A stretch of 42,977 bases of DNA from Treponema sp. (GTDB taxonomy: Bacteria; Spirochaetota; Spirochaetia; Treponematales; Treponemataceae): contig JAGCDP010000032.1 of assembly GCA_017651065.1 (NCBI GenBank), forward strand, positions 1-42,977. Direction: 5' to 3'. Position 1 is the first letter of the stretch. Every line of letters starts with the position of its first letter. The notes below the pieces were generated by a model that saw only the letters and a list, made by a program, of their open reading frames with translations, did not search any database and was not told where the DNA came from. The translations under genes were made by a program, and so were the position numbers. Shown piece after piece: positions 31,874 through 39,490 of the stretch.

Positions 31874-32224
31874 TCATTCAGTCAGCTTTTCTTTCTGCGC
31901 CTGCATTGCCGAAACAATAAGGCTTCCGATAATTGCTACAAGTCCAAAAACAGCAGAAATGACTGTAACCATCGTATCCTTGTTGAACTGTCCGAATCCA
32001 AGCAGGAATGCCCCGACACCAAGCAAAAGGACAGAAACCAAGGCAAGCCATGTTTTTTTTGTCTTGTCGCGCTTATTCCACAGTTGTGCCGTCGCAAGCC
32101 CTGCACCAAACATTGTAATTGCAAAACCGGACGCATCGGACTGCGGGAAGTTTGCAAAATATGCCACTGCAACCCCAGCAATAACAAATACCAGACCAAT
32201 AATAAGAAGAGTATTTTTTCTCAT
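31874..32224 (-). CDS. Small integral membrane protein in the lysis region
   Basis: 116 residues with four hydrophobic helices (about 6-23, 33-48, 59-77 and 85-108) and short polar loops; AAGGGG precedes the ATG. Last gene of the portal-lysis operon, 58 bp after the endolysin. It may be a holin or accessory membrane protein, but its four-helix layout differs from the probable two-helix holin at 33285. Confidence 0.6.
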   Translation of the reverse strand: MRKNTLLIIGLVFVIAGVAVAYFANFPQSDASGFAITMFGAGLATAQLWNKRDKTKKTWLALVSVLLLGVGAFLLGFGQFNKDTMVTVISAVFGLVAIIGSLIVSAMQAQKEKLTE

Positions 32225-32282
32225 ATTTTACCCCTTGCCAATTCAGGCGTATTTATTTTTATGAGCCTATGCCCATTGTTTC

Positions 32283-32678
32283 CTATATTTTGTACAGGCA
32301 GCCCAAAAGGTTTTCTCTGCTCCTGAAAGCAAGTTTTACACCGTCTTGTTTAAACCCGTCCTGCTCCAGAACAACAAAATACTTTGTGTTGTAGACACAA
32401 ACCAAGATTGCAACGTGCCCATAGGGATTTTTCTTGCTTGCCCCCCAGATAAGCACGTCTCCCCGTGTATAGTCTGCAAGGGCAGAATCTCTTGTTACAG
32501 AAAGTTTCCCTGGATTGTCTATAATATCCTTTGCACCCTTTACAGAAGGTGTTTGCGGGATGTTCCAAACATCATTGCAGTATAGCCTGTATAAATCCAC
32601 ACATTGAAAGCCGTTTGCATGGTCCCAATCCACTTTCTTTCCTAAGTTTTCTTTTATGAACTGTGTTAATGTTAGCAC
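32283..32678 (-). CDS. Endolysin with CHAP (NlpC/P60-like) peptidase domain
   Basis: 131 residues, single domain. It has a nucleophile-containing NGFQCVDLYRLYC segment (Cys near residue 26), DVLIWGASKKNPYGHVAIL with the catalytic His and an acidic/Gln residue in VLEQDGF. That is the Cys-His arrangement of CHAP amidases and endopeptidases. It would cut peptidoglycan cross-links at the end of infection. No signal peptide, so release depends on the holin genes upstream. Confidence 0.85.
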   Translation of the reverse strand: MLTLTQFIKENLGKKVDWDHANGFQCVDLYRLYCNDVWNIPQTPSVKGAKDIIDNPGKLSVTRDSALADYTRGDVLIWGASKKNPYGHVAILVCVYNTKYFVVLEQDGFKQDGVKLAFRSRENLLGCLYKI

Positions 32679-32710
32679 TATCTGTCTTTCTCCAATCGAA
32701 CCAGAATCAA

Positions 32711-32728
32711 ACTACTCACGTGAGTAGT
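32711..32728. promoter_or_regulatory. parS-like palindrome 3
   Basis: ACTACTCA-CG-TGAGTAGT, a perfect 18-bp palindrome centred on CACGTG, overlapping the stop codon of the Rz1-like gene. Confidence 0.65.
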
Positions 32729-32993
32729 CTTGTTTATACAATTCTTTTATCTCGTTGTAATTCTTTTCCGTTTCCTCTATAAGGATTTTGTATTCTGCAA
32801 GCCGCAAAATCCATTCTGCCGGAACATTAACGCTTCCGTCGGCATTCTCACTTCCGCCGTCCAGAATCGGAAACGCCGGAAAAGTTATTTCTGGTACATA
32901 CGGCTTTTCTATGTATTCAACCTTTCCGCATACGCAACTCACTAAGAGCGTTTGCAGTAGAATTACCGCTATGCAGGCTGTTAATTTTTTCAT
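32712..32993 (-). CDS. Outer-membrane spanin (Rz1-like lipoprotein)
   Basis: 93 residues. A signal sequence with a lipobox (LLVSC, Cys about residue 20) is followed by a proline-rich stretch (EKPYVPEITFPAFPIL) and a C-terminal helix. The product would be a lipoprotein anchored in the outer membrane. It overlaps the inner-membrane spanin gene by 77 bp in another frame, the usual Rz/Rz1 arrangement. Together they fuse the two membranes in the last step of lysis. Confidence 0.75.
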   Translation of the reverse strand: MKKLTACIAVILLQTLLVSCVCGKVEYIEKPYVPEITFPAFPILDGGSENADGSVNVPAEWILRLAEYKILIEETEKNYNEIKELYKQDYSRE

Positions 32994-33201
32994 CAGATTC
33001 GCTCCTGTTTTTTTTCAAAATGCTTATTGTGCTTTCAAGTTTGATATTGCTTGCAATCGTTTCATTCAGCTCTTTTTCTGCAAGCTTCAACTCTGCATCT
33101 TTTTCCTTCAGCTTTGCTTTTTCGGACCGCCATAAAAAGAAAAAGATAGCAGTGCAGGAAGTTAATACCAGCGTTGCAATTAATAGAATCTTGACAGTCA
33201 T
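32917..33201 (-). CDS. Inner-membrane spanin (Rz-like)
   Basis: 94 residues. One N-terminal transmembrane helix (VKILLIATLVLTSCTAIFFFLW) is followed by a long charged coiled coil (KAKLKEKDAELKLAEKELNETI...) across the periplasm. The ATG overlaps the stop of the 28-residue peptide upstream (ATGA), and the 3' part overlaps the Rz1-like gene. Confidence 0.8.
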   Translation of the reverse strand: MTVKILLIATLVLTSCTAIFFFLWRSEKAKLKEKDAELKLAEKELNETIASNIKLESTISILKKNRSESDEKINSLHSGNSTANALSELRMRKG

Positions 33202-33284
33202 TTTTTACCCCATAAATTCAAAATTGTGGCACCTACGGCAAAGAGCACCATAAAAGCCACAAGAATAATTATGAACAGCCCCAT
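33198..33284 (-). CDS. 28-residue lysis-cassette membrane peptide
   Basis: MGLFIIILVAFMVLFAVGAT then ILNLWGKK. One transmembrane helix with a basic end. The ATG directly follows the holin stop (TAGATG) and the stop overlaps the Rz start (ATGA), so it is coupled on both sides and almost certainly translated. It is a candidate antiholin or pinholin. Confidence 0.65.
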   Translation of the reverse strand: MGLFIIILVAFMVLFAVGATILNLWGKK

Positions 33285-33542
33285 CTATCTGTTGCCATCC
33301 GTTTCTTTGCCTGTAAACTTGTCAAACATCAAGTTTAAGTCAATGGTTCCAGCTCCAACTGCATAAACACAAGACCAGACCTGACATATTTCTGCAATGG
33401 TGCTTCCGGGGAGGATTCCGACCCATTTTAAAACTGCACAAACCACAATGCCGCCTGCCGCCACAAACTTGAAAATCTTGCTGATAGTCTTTGCGCTAAG
33501 CTTTTTTTCTTCACCACTTCCAACTTCTTTTTCTTCGCTCAT
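33285..33542 (-). CDS. Holin
   Basis: 85 residues. A charged N-terminus (SEEKEVGSGEEKKLS) is followed by two hydrophobic helices (KFVAAGGIVVCAVLKWVGIL and CQVWSCVYAVGAGTIDLNLMF) and a short polar tail. Size and layout fit a class II-type phage holin. It sits at the head of the compact holin / micropeptide / spanin / endolysin cluster. Confidence 0.7.
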   Translation of the reverse strand: MSEEKEVGSGEEKKLSAKTISKIFKFVAAGGIVVCAVLKWVGILPGSTIAEICQVWSCVYAVGAGTIDLNLMFDKFTGKETDGNR

Positions 33543-33559
33543 ACAAAACCTCTTTCCTG

Positions 33560-33575
33560 CTACTCACGTGAGTAG
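33560..33575. promoter_or_regulatory. parS-like palindrome 4
   Basis: CTACTCA-CG-TGAGTAG, a perfect 16-bp palindrome centred on CACGTG, in the gap between the XhlA-like and holin genes. Confidence 0.65.
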
Positions 33576-33926
33576 TTACTTTCCGCCAAGCCATTGAATT
33601 ATTGTTCCAATGTTTCCAATTATTGCACCTGCTATCGTAGCTATAAAAATTCCGGTTATCTGCTTCCAGAGTTCTTTTGCCTTTTTTCCGTCAGCCATTT
33701 CCAGTTTTATAAGCCGCGCCTCTATCTTGTCAAAATGGTCGTTTCCCTGCTGCAACCGTGTCAGTATCTGGTCAATGCGCTCATTTTGTCTGGCATTGGA
33801 TTCTTGCAGTGCTTCAAGTTTTGTCATACGCTCATCAACCTTTGAAAGGCTTTGCGCAATTAAGTCCAATTTGGTTTCTTGCTGGGCAGTCTGTTTTATG
33901 TACTCAATCAAGTCCTTCTCTTCCAT
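33576..33926 (-). CDS. XhlA-like coiled-coil membrane protein
   Basis: 116 residues from ATG 33926; a longer frame overlaps the upstream gene and is not needed. A long coiled coil (about residues 12-80, heptad pattern in LSKVDERMTKLEALQESNARQNERIDQILTRL) is followed by one C-terminal transmembrane helix (ITGIFIATIAGAIIGNIGTIIQWLG). This matches haemolysin XhlA-type proteins that accompany phage holins. It begins the lysis cluster. Confidence 0.7.
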   Translation of the reverse strand: MEEKDLIEYIKQTAQQETKLDLIAQSLSKVDERMTKLEALQESNARQNERIDQILTRLQQGNDHFDKIEARLIKLEMADGKKAKELWKQITGIFIATIAGAIIGNIGTIIQWLGGK

Positions 33927-33931
33927 AATTT

Positions 33932-34336
33932 CTACTCCTGCCTTTTTTCTTTCCAGTGGGGTAGATGCTGCCACACTTTTACATTGATTTTTTCATGCCT
34001 TTCCGTAAACCAGGTATTGCCGTCAAAAAACGCCGCTGTCTCAACTCCGCCCTCAGAGCATACCCATTTTAGAGAACTGTCAGATGGCAACACTGCCTTT
34101 GCATCTCTCCATTCCTTTTGCAGCCTGTCATTTATAACCAGCCAGTCAAAATGGGAAAGTGTTTCATAGCCTTTTCTGTACCATTCACAAATTCTTTCCG
34201 TTTGCGACAAACGTTCCCTTAAGCGGTTTATGGTTTTCTGCTGGTCCACAATTACGCTTACAAGCTGTTCCTTTTCTGCCGCTTCAAGAGATTTTCCTTC
34301 TGGTTCCCGTACAGTCAATTCTTCCATGCCGTTCAT
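33932..34336 (-). CDS. Hypothetical protein between portal and lysis genes
   Basis: 134 residues. A charged coiled-coil start (EELTVREPEGKSLEAAEKEQLVSVIVDQQKTINRLRERL) leads to an aromatic-rich end (SSLKWVCSEGGVETAAFFDGNTWF). It overlaps the portal stop by 4 bp (ATGA). No family recognised. It may be a virion or lysis accessory protein. Confidence 0.55.
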   Translation of the reverse strand: MNGMEELTVREPEGKSLEAAEKEQLVSVIVDQQKTINRLRERLSQTERICEWYRKGYETLSHFDWLVINDRLQKEWRDAKAVLPSDSSLKWVCSEGGVETAAFFDGNTWFTERHEKINVKVWQHLPHWKEKRQE

Positions 34337-35997
34337 ACGCCGCTCCCACTGGTACTGCCTGTAGAAGCAGGGGTTGCATTGCCGTTCAGGTTGCTTTCGT
34401 CGTTAATTGCTTCTGAATCAATGTCTGATTCCGTGTATACAGGCTTTCCGTTTTGATCCTCATCCACTTTTGGCACAAAGCCCATCCTTGCCATGTATTC
34501 CCTTTCGCGTTTTTGTGTCTGCATAACCTGCTTGAATGTCATGCCGCTGTTACGCAATGCTTCTTTGTCAAAAGTAGAAAAGCCGTTGTCTACCGCAAGC
34601 TGGCTTGCCCTGATTTCCTTTTCACGGTCAACAGAAGGACGGCTTAACCCTAGCCATGCAGTCTGGAGCCAAGCACTTTCAATACGCCATTTGTCCTTGT
34701 TGCCGTAAGCGTTCAAGAATCCGGGGGCGGTAAGCATTCCTGTAAGAATAGCCTGCGTAATGAATGAAGTGTAGATATTCCTGCAAAATGCGTTTGCATT
34801 TTCTTCAACTTGCTTTGAAAGGTATATTTCAAATTCGTTGTTTGCCTGCCGGCTTGCGCTGTAATTATTGCCGAATTTAAGCATGAGAATTTCCGGCGGA
34901 ATTCCGTGCGTCCATGCCAATGCAGAAATAATTGCCTCTTCAAAAATGCGGTAATTTACATTCGGGCGGTTTGTTGCAGGGCTTACTATTTTCTGTCCGG
35001 GGTCCAAGTCATCAAAGAATGTTCCCGGTTTCATCATGCGCAGGTCTTCACCAAGCTGCTTGCCGGGAATAGGATTGTAGTCTTTTGGTTCTGCCGCAGG
35101 TTCACTTCCTACTGTTGGCCGCAATCTTGCCAATCCGTCGCTAGGACGCGCACCTTTTCCTGTGTCCTGTGACCGCTCCACAAAGAAGGCAAGCATTGCG
35201 TTAATAACCGCAGCGCGTGTTTCTGCATCACGGTAGCGGTCAAGGTCTTTGAGCATGTAAAGCGTGTCAGCTAAAAACGGTTCACCCCTTGTGTCGTCAA
35301 GAAGTGTTTCAGAGCCGTACACCATCCAGCTGATAAGCCGTCCGCTTTTTTCGCCGCGTACACGTACACGCTCATATTTGACATTTCCGTTTGTCTCCGT
35401 ACGTACATGGAAGGCTGTTTTCTTTCCGTATTTGTCAAATTCTACGCCGTGCTTAATGTAGTTTCCGTTTCTTGGTGTGTAATCGTCCGGGGTGCGTATG
35501 TTGTCGCCGTTTACCCATTGCCAGCGCGGAAGCCCTGTTTTGTCATCAATACGGCTGATTATGATTCCGTCACCGCAAATAAGGCTTTCAAACCGTACCT
35601 GCCTTTGAAAAGCCCCGAACGACTGTTTTTTGCCCCAGTCAAAAATTGCTGGAGTAGAAGCGTAGAGGTTGAATTCCGTTGCAAATATTTCAGCATATTC
35701 TGCCGCCTTTTTTTCCTGTTCGCTTTCTTCCAGCTTTGGCCATATAACCGAACCTATAGGAACTGGAGCTGCAACAAGCCCCGTGTGTATCTCATTCCAA
35801 AGCAAACGGCGGATGATTCCTTTTGCGTACAAGTTTTCTTTAAATAACCGCAACGATCTTTTTCTTAATGTCCAGTAATCAACGAATGTAAAATCTTCAA
35901 CGGGCCCTAAGCTACCTTCAAATTTTGAGCCATTCCAAATATCGTTTACGAAATCGCTTATGTACAGACTGTAATTATCAAGTGTCTTTTCAACCAT
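34333..35997 (-). CDS. Portal protein (lambda gpB-like)
   Basis: 554 residues. Signature features include NLYAKGIIRRLLWNEIHTGL near the start, LICGDGIIISRID, NGDNIRTPDD and AALAWTHGIPPEILML, with ASRQANNEFEIYL in the C-terminal half. This is the lambda-family portal. It forms the dodecameric ring at the capsid vertex through which DNA is packaged. The C-terminus is low complexity. It overlaps the small gene downstream by 4 bp. Confidence 0.92.
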   Translation of the reverse strand: MVEKTLDNYSLYISDFVNDIWNGSKFEGSLGPVEDFTFVDYWTLRKRSLRLFKENLYAKGIIRRLLWNEIHTGLVAAPVPIGSVIWPKLEESEQEKKAAEYAEIFATEFNLYASTPAIFDWGKKQSFGAFQRQVRFESLICGDGIIISRIDDKTGLPRWQWVNGDNIRTPDDYTPRNGNYIKHGVEFDKYGKKTAFHVRTETNGNVKYERVRVRGEKSGRLISWMVYGSETLLDDTRGEPFLADTLYMLKDLDRYRDAETRAAVINAMLAFFVERSQDTGKGARPSDGLARLRPTVGSEPAAEPKDYNPIPGKQLGEDLRMMKPGTFFDDLDPGQKIVSPATNRPNVNYRIFEEAIISALAWTHGIPPEILMLKFGNNYSASRQANNEFEIYLSKQVEENANAFCRNIYTSFITQAILTGMLTAPGFLNAYGNKDKWRIESAWLQTAWLGLSRPSVDREKEIRASQLAVDNGFSTFDKEALRNSGMTFKQVMQTQKREREYMARMGFVPKVDEDQNGKPVYTESDIDSEAINDESNLNGNATPASTGSTSGSGV

Positions 35998-36306
35998 TTA
36001 ATACCCCGGAACAATTCGCCGTACCGCTGGCCCGTTCAATCCTAATGAGCGTTCGAGTTGTGCAATCTCTGAAACAAGCCTGGAACGCGTTGCAAGAAGG
36101 GAGGAAAGATTTTCACGTTTTACGGTCTGCCTGTCCTGCCCCGTGTCAATCGTGTATTCTACAGTTCCGTTTGCGCCTTCTGGTGAATTAAAAAAAGTAA
36201 TTGCCGTATCAATCTGTGAAAGAATCAGCCTGTCATTTGCAAGCTGTTCGGTCCAAATTTTGCGGCTCGATTTATTAAGATATTTTTCTGCACCCGGTAA
36301 TAGCAT
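35998..36306 (-). CDS. gpW-like head-tail connector candidate
   Basis: 102 residues directly before the portal gene. It is helical (LLPGAEKYLNKSSRKIWTEQLANDRLILSQIDTAI and a second helix RENLSSLLATRSRLVSEIAQLERSLGL), with the C-terminus RRIVPGY. Lambda gpW has this position and similar helices. Homology is not certain. It is the first gene after late promoter-like site C. Confidence 0.6.
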   Translation of the reverse strand: MLLPGAEKYLNKSSRKIWTEQLANDRLILSQIDTAITFFNSPEGANGTVEYTIDTGQDRQTVKRENLSSLLATRSRLVSEIAQLERSLGLNGPAVRRIVPGY

Positions 36307-36332
36307 ACTTAAAGGATAAGAGGGGAGTGAAA

Positions 36333-36345
36333 AATTCGCTATACC
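36333..36345 (-). promoter_or_regulatory. Late promoter-like motif, site C
   Basis: On the minus strand GGTATAGCGAATT, 26 bp before the ATG at 36306, with a T-rich tract upstream. Confidence 0.65.
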
Positions 36346-36365
36346 GAAATAAAAAAAATACTGCT

Positions 36366-36383
36366 ACTACTCACGTGAGTAAT
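36366..36383. promoter_or_regulatory. parS-like palindrome 5
   Basis: ACTACTCA-CG-TGAGTAAT: an inner 14-bp perfect palindrome (TACTCACGTGAGTA) with one outer mismatch, between site C and the hicA promoter. Confidence 0.6.
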
Positions 36384-36414
36384 AAATTTTTTTTCAAATT
36401 TTTCTTTTTTCTAC

Positions 36415-36443
36415 TTGACAATACGTATAATGCGCATTATATT
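36415..36443 (+). promoter_or_regulatory. hicAB promoter with internal operator palindrome
   Basis: TTGACA (36415-36420), a 17-bp spacer, and TATATT (36438-36443). The perfect palindrome ATAATGCGCATTAT (36427-36440) lies in the spacer and overlaps the -10, an ideal place for HicB autorepression. Transcription would start at or within a base or two of the hicA ATG. Confidence 0.8.
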
Positions 36444-36449
36444 ATAAGT

Positions 36450-36626
36450 ATGAAAGACAAAGAGCTTTTAAGTCTTTTACGGAAAAACGGCTGGCAGCTG
36501 GACAGAACAAGCGGCAGCCACTACATTTTGGTAAAAGACAATCAGACAATATCCCTGCCAATCCACGGCAAGGATATGAAAAAGGGCTTAGAAACCGCAA
36601 TCCTAAAGAAAGCGGGTCTAAAGTAA
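36450..36626 (+). CDS. hicA: HicA mRNA interferase toxin
   Basis: 58 residues from ATG 36450. The longer frame from 36327 is rejected because it runs through the promoter. The sequence KELLSLLRKNGWQLDRTSGSHYILVKD carries the conserved catalytic His in GSHYI, and SLPIHGKDMKKGLETAILKKAG is the double-stranded-RNA-binding-like end. HicA cleaves mRNA when not bound by HicB. No ribosome-binding site precedes it and the promoter places the start near the ATG, so the message is probably leaderless. Confidence 0.9.
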   Translation: MKDKELLSLLRKNGWQLDRTSGSHYILVKDNQTISLPIHGKDMKKGLETAILKKAGLK

Positions 36627-36633
36627 AAGAAAA

Positions 36634-36651
36634 TGCGGGCGCAAGCCCGCA
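36634..36651 (+). other. GNRA-capped hairpin between hicA and hicB
   Basis: TGCGGGC and GCCCGCA form a 7-bp GC-rich stem around a GCAA tetraloop, immediately before the AAGGAG of hicB. It may protect or process the hicA message or set the toxin:antitoxin ratio. Confidence 0.7.
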
Positions 36652-36665
36652 AGGAGTATAGATTT

Positions 36666-37058
36666 ATGAATATTGTTTATCCGGCAATATGTCACTTTGA
36701 AGACGGTGGCTATTGGTGTGAATTTCCAGATTTGGACGGCTGTTTTTCGCAGGGTGATACAGAATTGGAAATTGTGGAAAATGCAAAGGAAGCTCTTGAA
36801 GGATATGTTGTTTCAATTCTTGAAAGGGGCGGTTCACTTCCAGAAGCAAGCACAATAACAAGCATTCATGCAAAAGAGGGTGATTTTTCAACTTACATTT
36901 CTTGCGATATATCAAGCAGCGGAAAGTTTGTAAGAAAAAACGTAACTCTTCCCGAATGGCTTTCTGTTCGTGCTGAAAAAGCATCAATCAATTTTAGCCA
37001 GACTTTACAGGAATCCTTGTTCAAAAAACTTGGAATTTCTGCAACAGTAACGGCTTAA
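36666..37058 (+). CDS. hicB: HicB antitoxin
   Basis: 130 residues from ATG 36666, with AAGGAG 11 bp upstream. The N-terminal partial RNase H-like fold (YPAICHFEDGGYWCEFPDLDGCFSQGDTELEIVENAKEAL) neutralises HicA. The C-terminal part (VTLPEWLSVRAEKASINFSQTLQESLFKKLGI) is a ribbon-helix-helix DNA-binding region that would bind the palindrome in the promoter. The rightward pair is set in the leftward late region and may stabilise the prophage. Confidence 0.92.
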   Translation: MNIVYPAICHFEDGGYWCEFPDLDGCFSQGDTELEIVENAKEALEGYVVSILERGGSLPEASTITSIHAKEGDFSTYISCDISSSGKFVRKNVTLPEWLSVRAEKASINFSQTLQESLFKKLGISATVTA

Positions 37059-37064
37059 CAAATA

Positions 37065-37101
37065 ATACACCGTGGAAAGAAAGATGTTTTCCACGGTGTA
37101 T
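37065..37101 (+). terminator. hicAB terminator
   Basis: ATACACCGTGGAAA (37065-37078) and TTTCCACGGTGTAT (37088-37101) form a 14-bp stem followed by TTATT. Being nearly symmetric with A-rich flanks, it may stop transcription from both sides. Confidence 0.75.
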
Positions 37102-37143
37102 TTATTCATGCTTCCATTATTTATAGCAATTGTCAACAAACTT

Positions 37144-37431
37144 TTAATAATCCCACTCACATAATCCTGGTACCGTGTGGTAGCAAACAAATATTTCGCC
37201 GTCTTTTACACAGAATAATTCCTCGTACAAAAAATTCGGATTGCTCCAGCACCGCTGCGCAGATTCTAAGGCGTATTCTTTTTTGTCTTCTGCAAAACAG
37301 CGCGTGACAAGCAATCCGTTAAAATCCAGTGCACACAGTTTGTATTTCTTTTCCGGCGTCTGCTTTTCATTCAAAAATGCACGGCGTTCTTTTTCAATCA
37401 CTTCTTCCATGAATCTCATAGTCATAATCAT
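37144..37431 (-). CDS. Hypothetical protein downstream of the large terminase
   Basis: 95 residues; AGGAG lies about 10 bp before the ATG at 37431. The sequence (FMEEVIEKERRAFLNEKQTPEKKYKLCALDFNGLLVTRCF...) has no motif I recognise. It is the last leftward gene before the hicAB unit and may be co-transcribed with the terminase genes. Confidence 0.5.
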   Translation of the reverse strand: MIMTMRFMEEVIEKERRAFLNEKQTPEKKYKLCALDFNGLLVTRCFAEDKKEYALESAQRCWSNPNFLYEELFCVKDGEIFVCYHTVPGLCEWDY

Positions 37432-37481
37432 TTTAAAAATTCTCCTACTAAATCATGCAGCTCGTTAAGAAAAAATTTTTT

Positions 37482-39467
37482 CTATTTTTCTCCGGGAACA
37501 AGATTTTGTTTTGCGTATCTCCAAAATACGTCCATGTTCAAAGCTTTTAGCCCGATGTCATTTCTGCAAATGTCATCCGCAAGAATTTCAAGGGCAGCGA
37601 GTGAATATACATAGGTGTCAAAACCGTGGTTTGCCGCCCCGAACTTTGCACGCCAGATTGTCTTTAGCCATTGCCCTGTGTTCTTGTCTATGACTTCAAC
37701 TTTTTCTTCCGCCTCAAACATTTTAAAATAGTCATCACGGAAATTTTCGGGAAAGTTCGGAAACCAAGCTGGCTGCATTTCGCCTTCGTTCCAGCGCAAA
37801 ACATTCATGCTGTTGGAAATACGGTCTTTTAGCTTGCCTGTGTTCACGTGGTAAGCCAACGGCAAACCGATGCGGTCAAGCGTTGCACGGCTGAAAAGCT
37901 GGTAAGTCTCGCCGCCTTTAATCCAGTCCATACCTTTTGAAGCGTACACCCCGGCTGTAAAACGCGCCACAAAGGAATAGACCCAATCCGTGTAATGCCC
38001 GCTATCCACAAGTGTTATTGCAATGCGGTAATTCAAACCTTCTTCGTCTGTAAAAACTGTGTTTTCAATAATCCGTTCTAGTTCATCCCATGGACCGCCA
38101 AACTGTTCCGTTGCTCCCTCAATGAATTTAAAATCTATCGTGTATGTAACGCCGTTCGTTGCGTAGCCTTTAACATCAACAAACAGACCGTTTTTCTGAA
38201 CATCCACTGCACAGGTTAAAATAAGAATCGGGCTTCCGGCTTCTTCCCTTGCAAGTTTGTTCGGTACGGTTCCACGTGCAAATCCGAAACGCCTGTGCAG
38301 GACAGCCTTTTCATATTTAATCTGCTCGTTCTGTTCCTGAAAAGTAAGCCCCTGCTTAAGGTTTCTGAAAACCCTGTAGCGTTCCTTGTCCCGCACCTTG
38401 TTGTTTTTTAAATCCCAGCATCCTGCCCATTGGCTTACGTAGTCTTCCCAACTGAACATTACTGGCGGATTGTACAAAGCAGTTATGTGGTAGCTTTCTG
38501 TGTTGGGCTGAACCGCGTTTGAAGTTGCCCGCCATTCACCTTTTGGGATAAGGGCTGCTTTGTCATAGTTTTTCATAATACCACCGCAATGCGGGCATTT
38601 GTAGCCTACAGTCTCCAGAATCGGTTCAAAGTTTTCGTTGTTTTCCCAGACAATGCCGCCTATCTGTTCTGTTTTTTCTTCATTCCATACTGCCCATTCA
38701 AGGCGTTGCATGGTTCCGCAAAACTTGCACGGAATGTAAAAATATTTTTGCGTTCCCTGTCTGAACAGCTTTGCAATCAATGAGCTTCTTTCTTCCGTCG
38801 GTGTTGAACCAATAAAAAGTTTGCTGCTAGTGGGGTAGGCATCCAAACGTGCAACCGCCAAGTCATAAATAGAACCTTCGCCTTTGACCTTTGACTGCAT
38901 ACCGTCTGCTTCGTCCACAAGTTCAATTTTGTAAGAAAAGTTTCTGAAACGGTTTCCGCTTCCTGCTCCTACCGCATGCAAATATCCACCCGGATATTCC
39001 TTTTTTAATCCGGTGTCTCCTGTGTTCCTTGCGCCTGCTGACTTTCGTGTTTGTGCAAAAATAAGAGGCCGTAAACCGCAGTTGTCTATTGTCGGGTCAA
39101 TCTTTGTGTTCACGGCATCACGCGCCATCATTTCGTCCGGCAAGACGTAAAGCTGCGGTGCAGGACTTTCGCCGATGTAATACATCATTATGCTTTCAAG
39201 CAGGCCTGTTGTCGCTCCTACCTGGTTTCCCTTCATAACATAAACGCGTCTTGTCGGGCAGTCCGGTGCAAACTGGTCTACAATTTCCCTAAAATACGGA
39301 AATTTGTCATAGCTGAACTTGCCCGGAAAAGGGGAAAGCGCACGGTCAATGTAACGCACGCTTTCGATGTATTCGCTAGGCTTTCTGTAGCTCCGCTGTG
39401 CCGTTAATCGAGAAAACTGTTCAATTAAAAAATCAACATCATCAAAATTGACTTTAACCTGTAACAT
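37482..39467 (-). CDS. Terminase large subunit (lambda GpA family)
   Basis: 661 residues. The ATPase half has VYVMKGNQVGATTGLLES (Walker A region, about residues 76-93) and a KIELVDEADG Walker B. A zinc-ribbon follows (CKFCGTMQRLEW...YKCPHCGG). The C-terminal nuclease half has AVDVQKNGLFVDVKGY and VDSGHYTDWVY acidic residues. It cuts concatemeric DNA and pumps it into the prohead. A terminase and concatemer-type packaging alongside transposon ends is notable. Confidence 0.93.
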   Translation of the reverse strand: MLQVKVNFDDVDFLIEQFSRLTAQRSYRKPSEYIESVRYIDRALSPFPGKFSYDKFPYFREIVDQFAPDCPTRRVYVMKGNQVGATTGLLESIMMYYIGESPAPQLYVLPDEMMARDAVNTKIDPTIDNCGLRPLIFAQTRKSAGARNTGDTGLKKEYPGGYLHAVGAGSGNRFRNFSYKIELVDEADGMQSKVKGEGSIYDLAVARLDAYPTSSKLFIGSTPTEERSSLIAKLFRQGTQKYFYIPCKFCGTMQRLEWAVWNEEKTEQIGGIVWENNENFEPILETVGYKCPHCGGIMKNYDKAALIPKGEWRATSNAVQPNTESYHITALYNPPVMFSWEDYVSQWAGCWDLKNNKVRDKERYRVFRNLKQGLTFQEQNEQIKYEKAVLHRRFGFARGTVPNKLAREEAGSPILILTCAVDVQKNGLFVDVKGYATNGVTYTIDFKFIEGATEQFGGPWDELERIIENTVFTDEEGLNYRIAITLVDSGHYTDWVYSFVARFTAGVYASKGMDWIKGGETYQLFSRATLDRIGLPLAYHVNTGKLKDRISNSMNVLRWNEGEMQPAWFPNFPENFRDDYFKMFEAEEKVEVIDKNTGQWLKTIWRAKFGAANHGFDTYVYSLAALEILADDICRNDIGLKALNMDVFWRYAKQNLVPGEK

Positions 39468-39490
39468 AGCCCATTGCAGTCACGCAGGAA

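Noticed and set aside
36327..36626. A 99-residue HicA with a long N-terminal extension
   Set aside because: The extension runs through the late motif, the parS-like site and the hicA promoter. ATG 36450 gives the normal 58-residue toxin.
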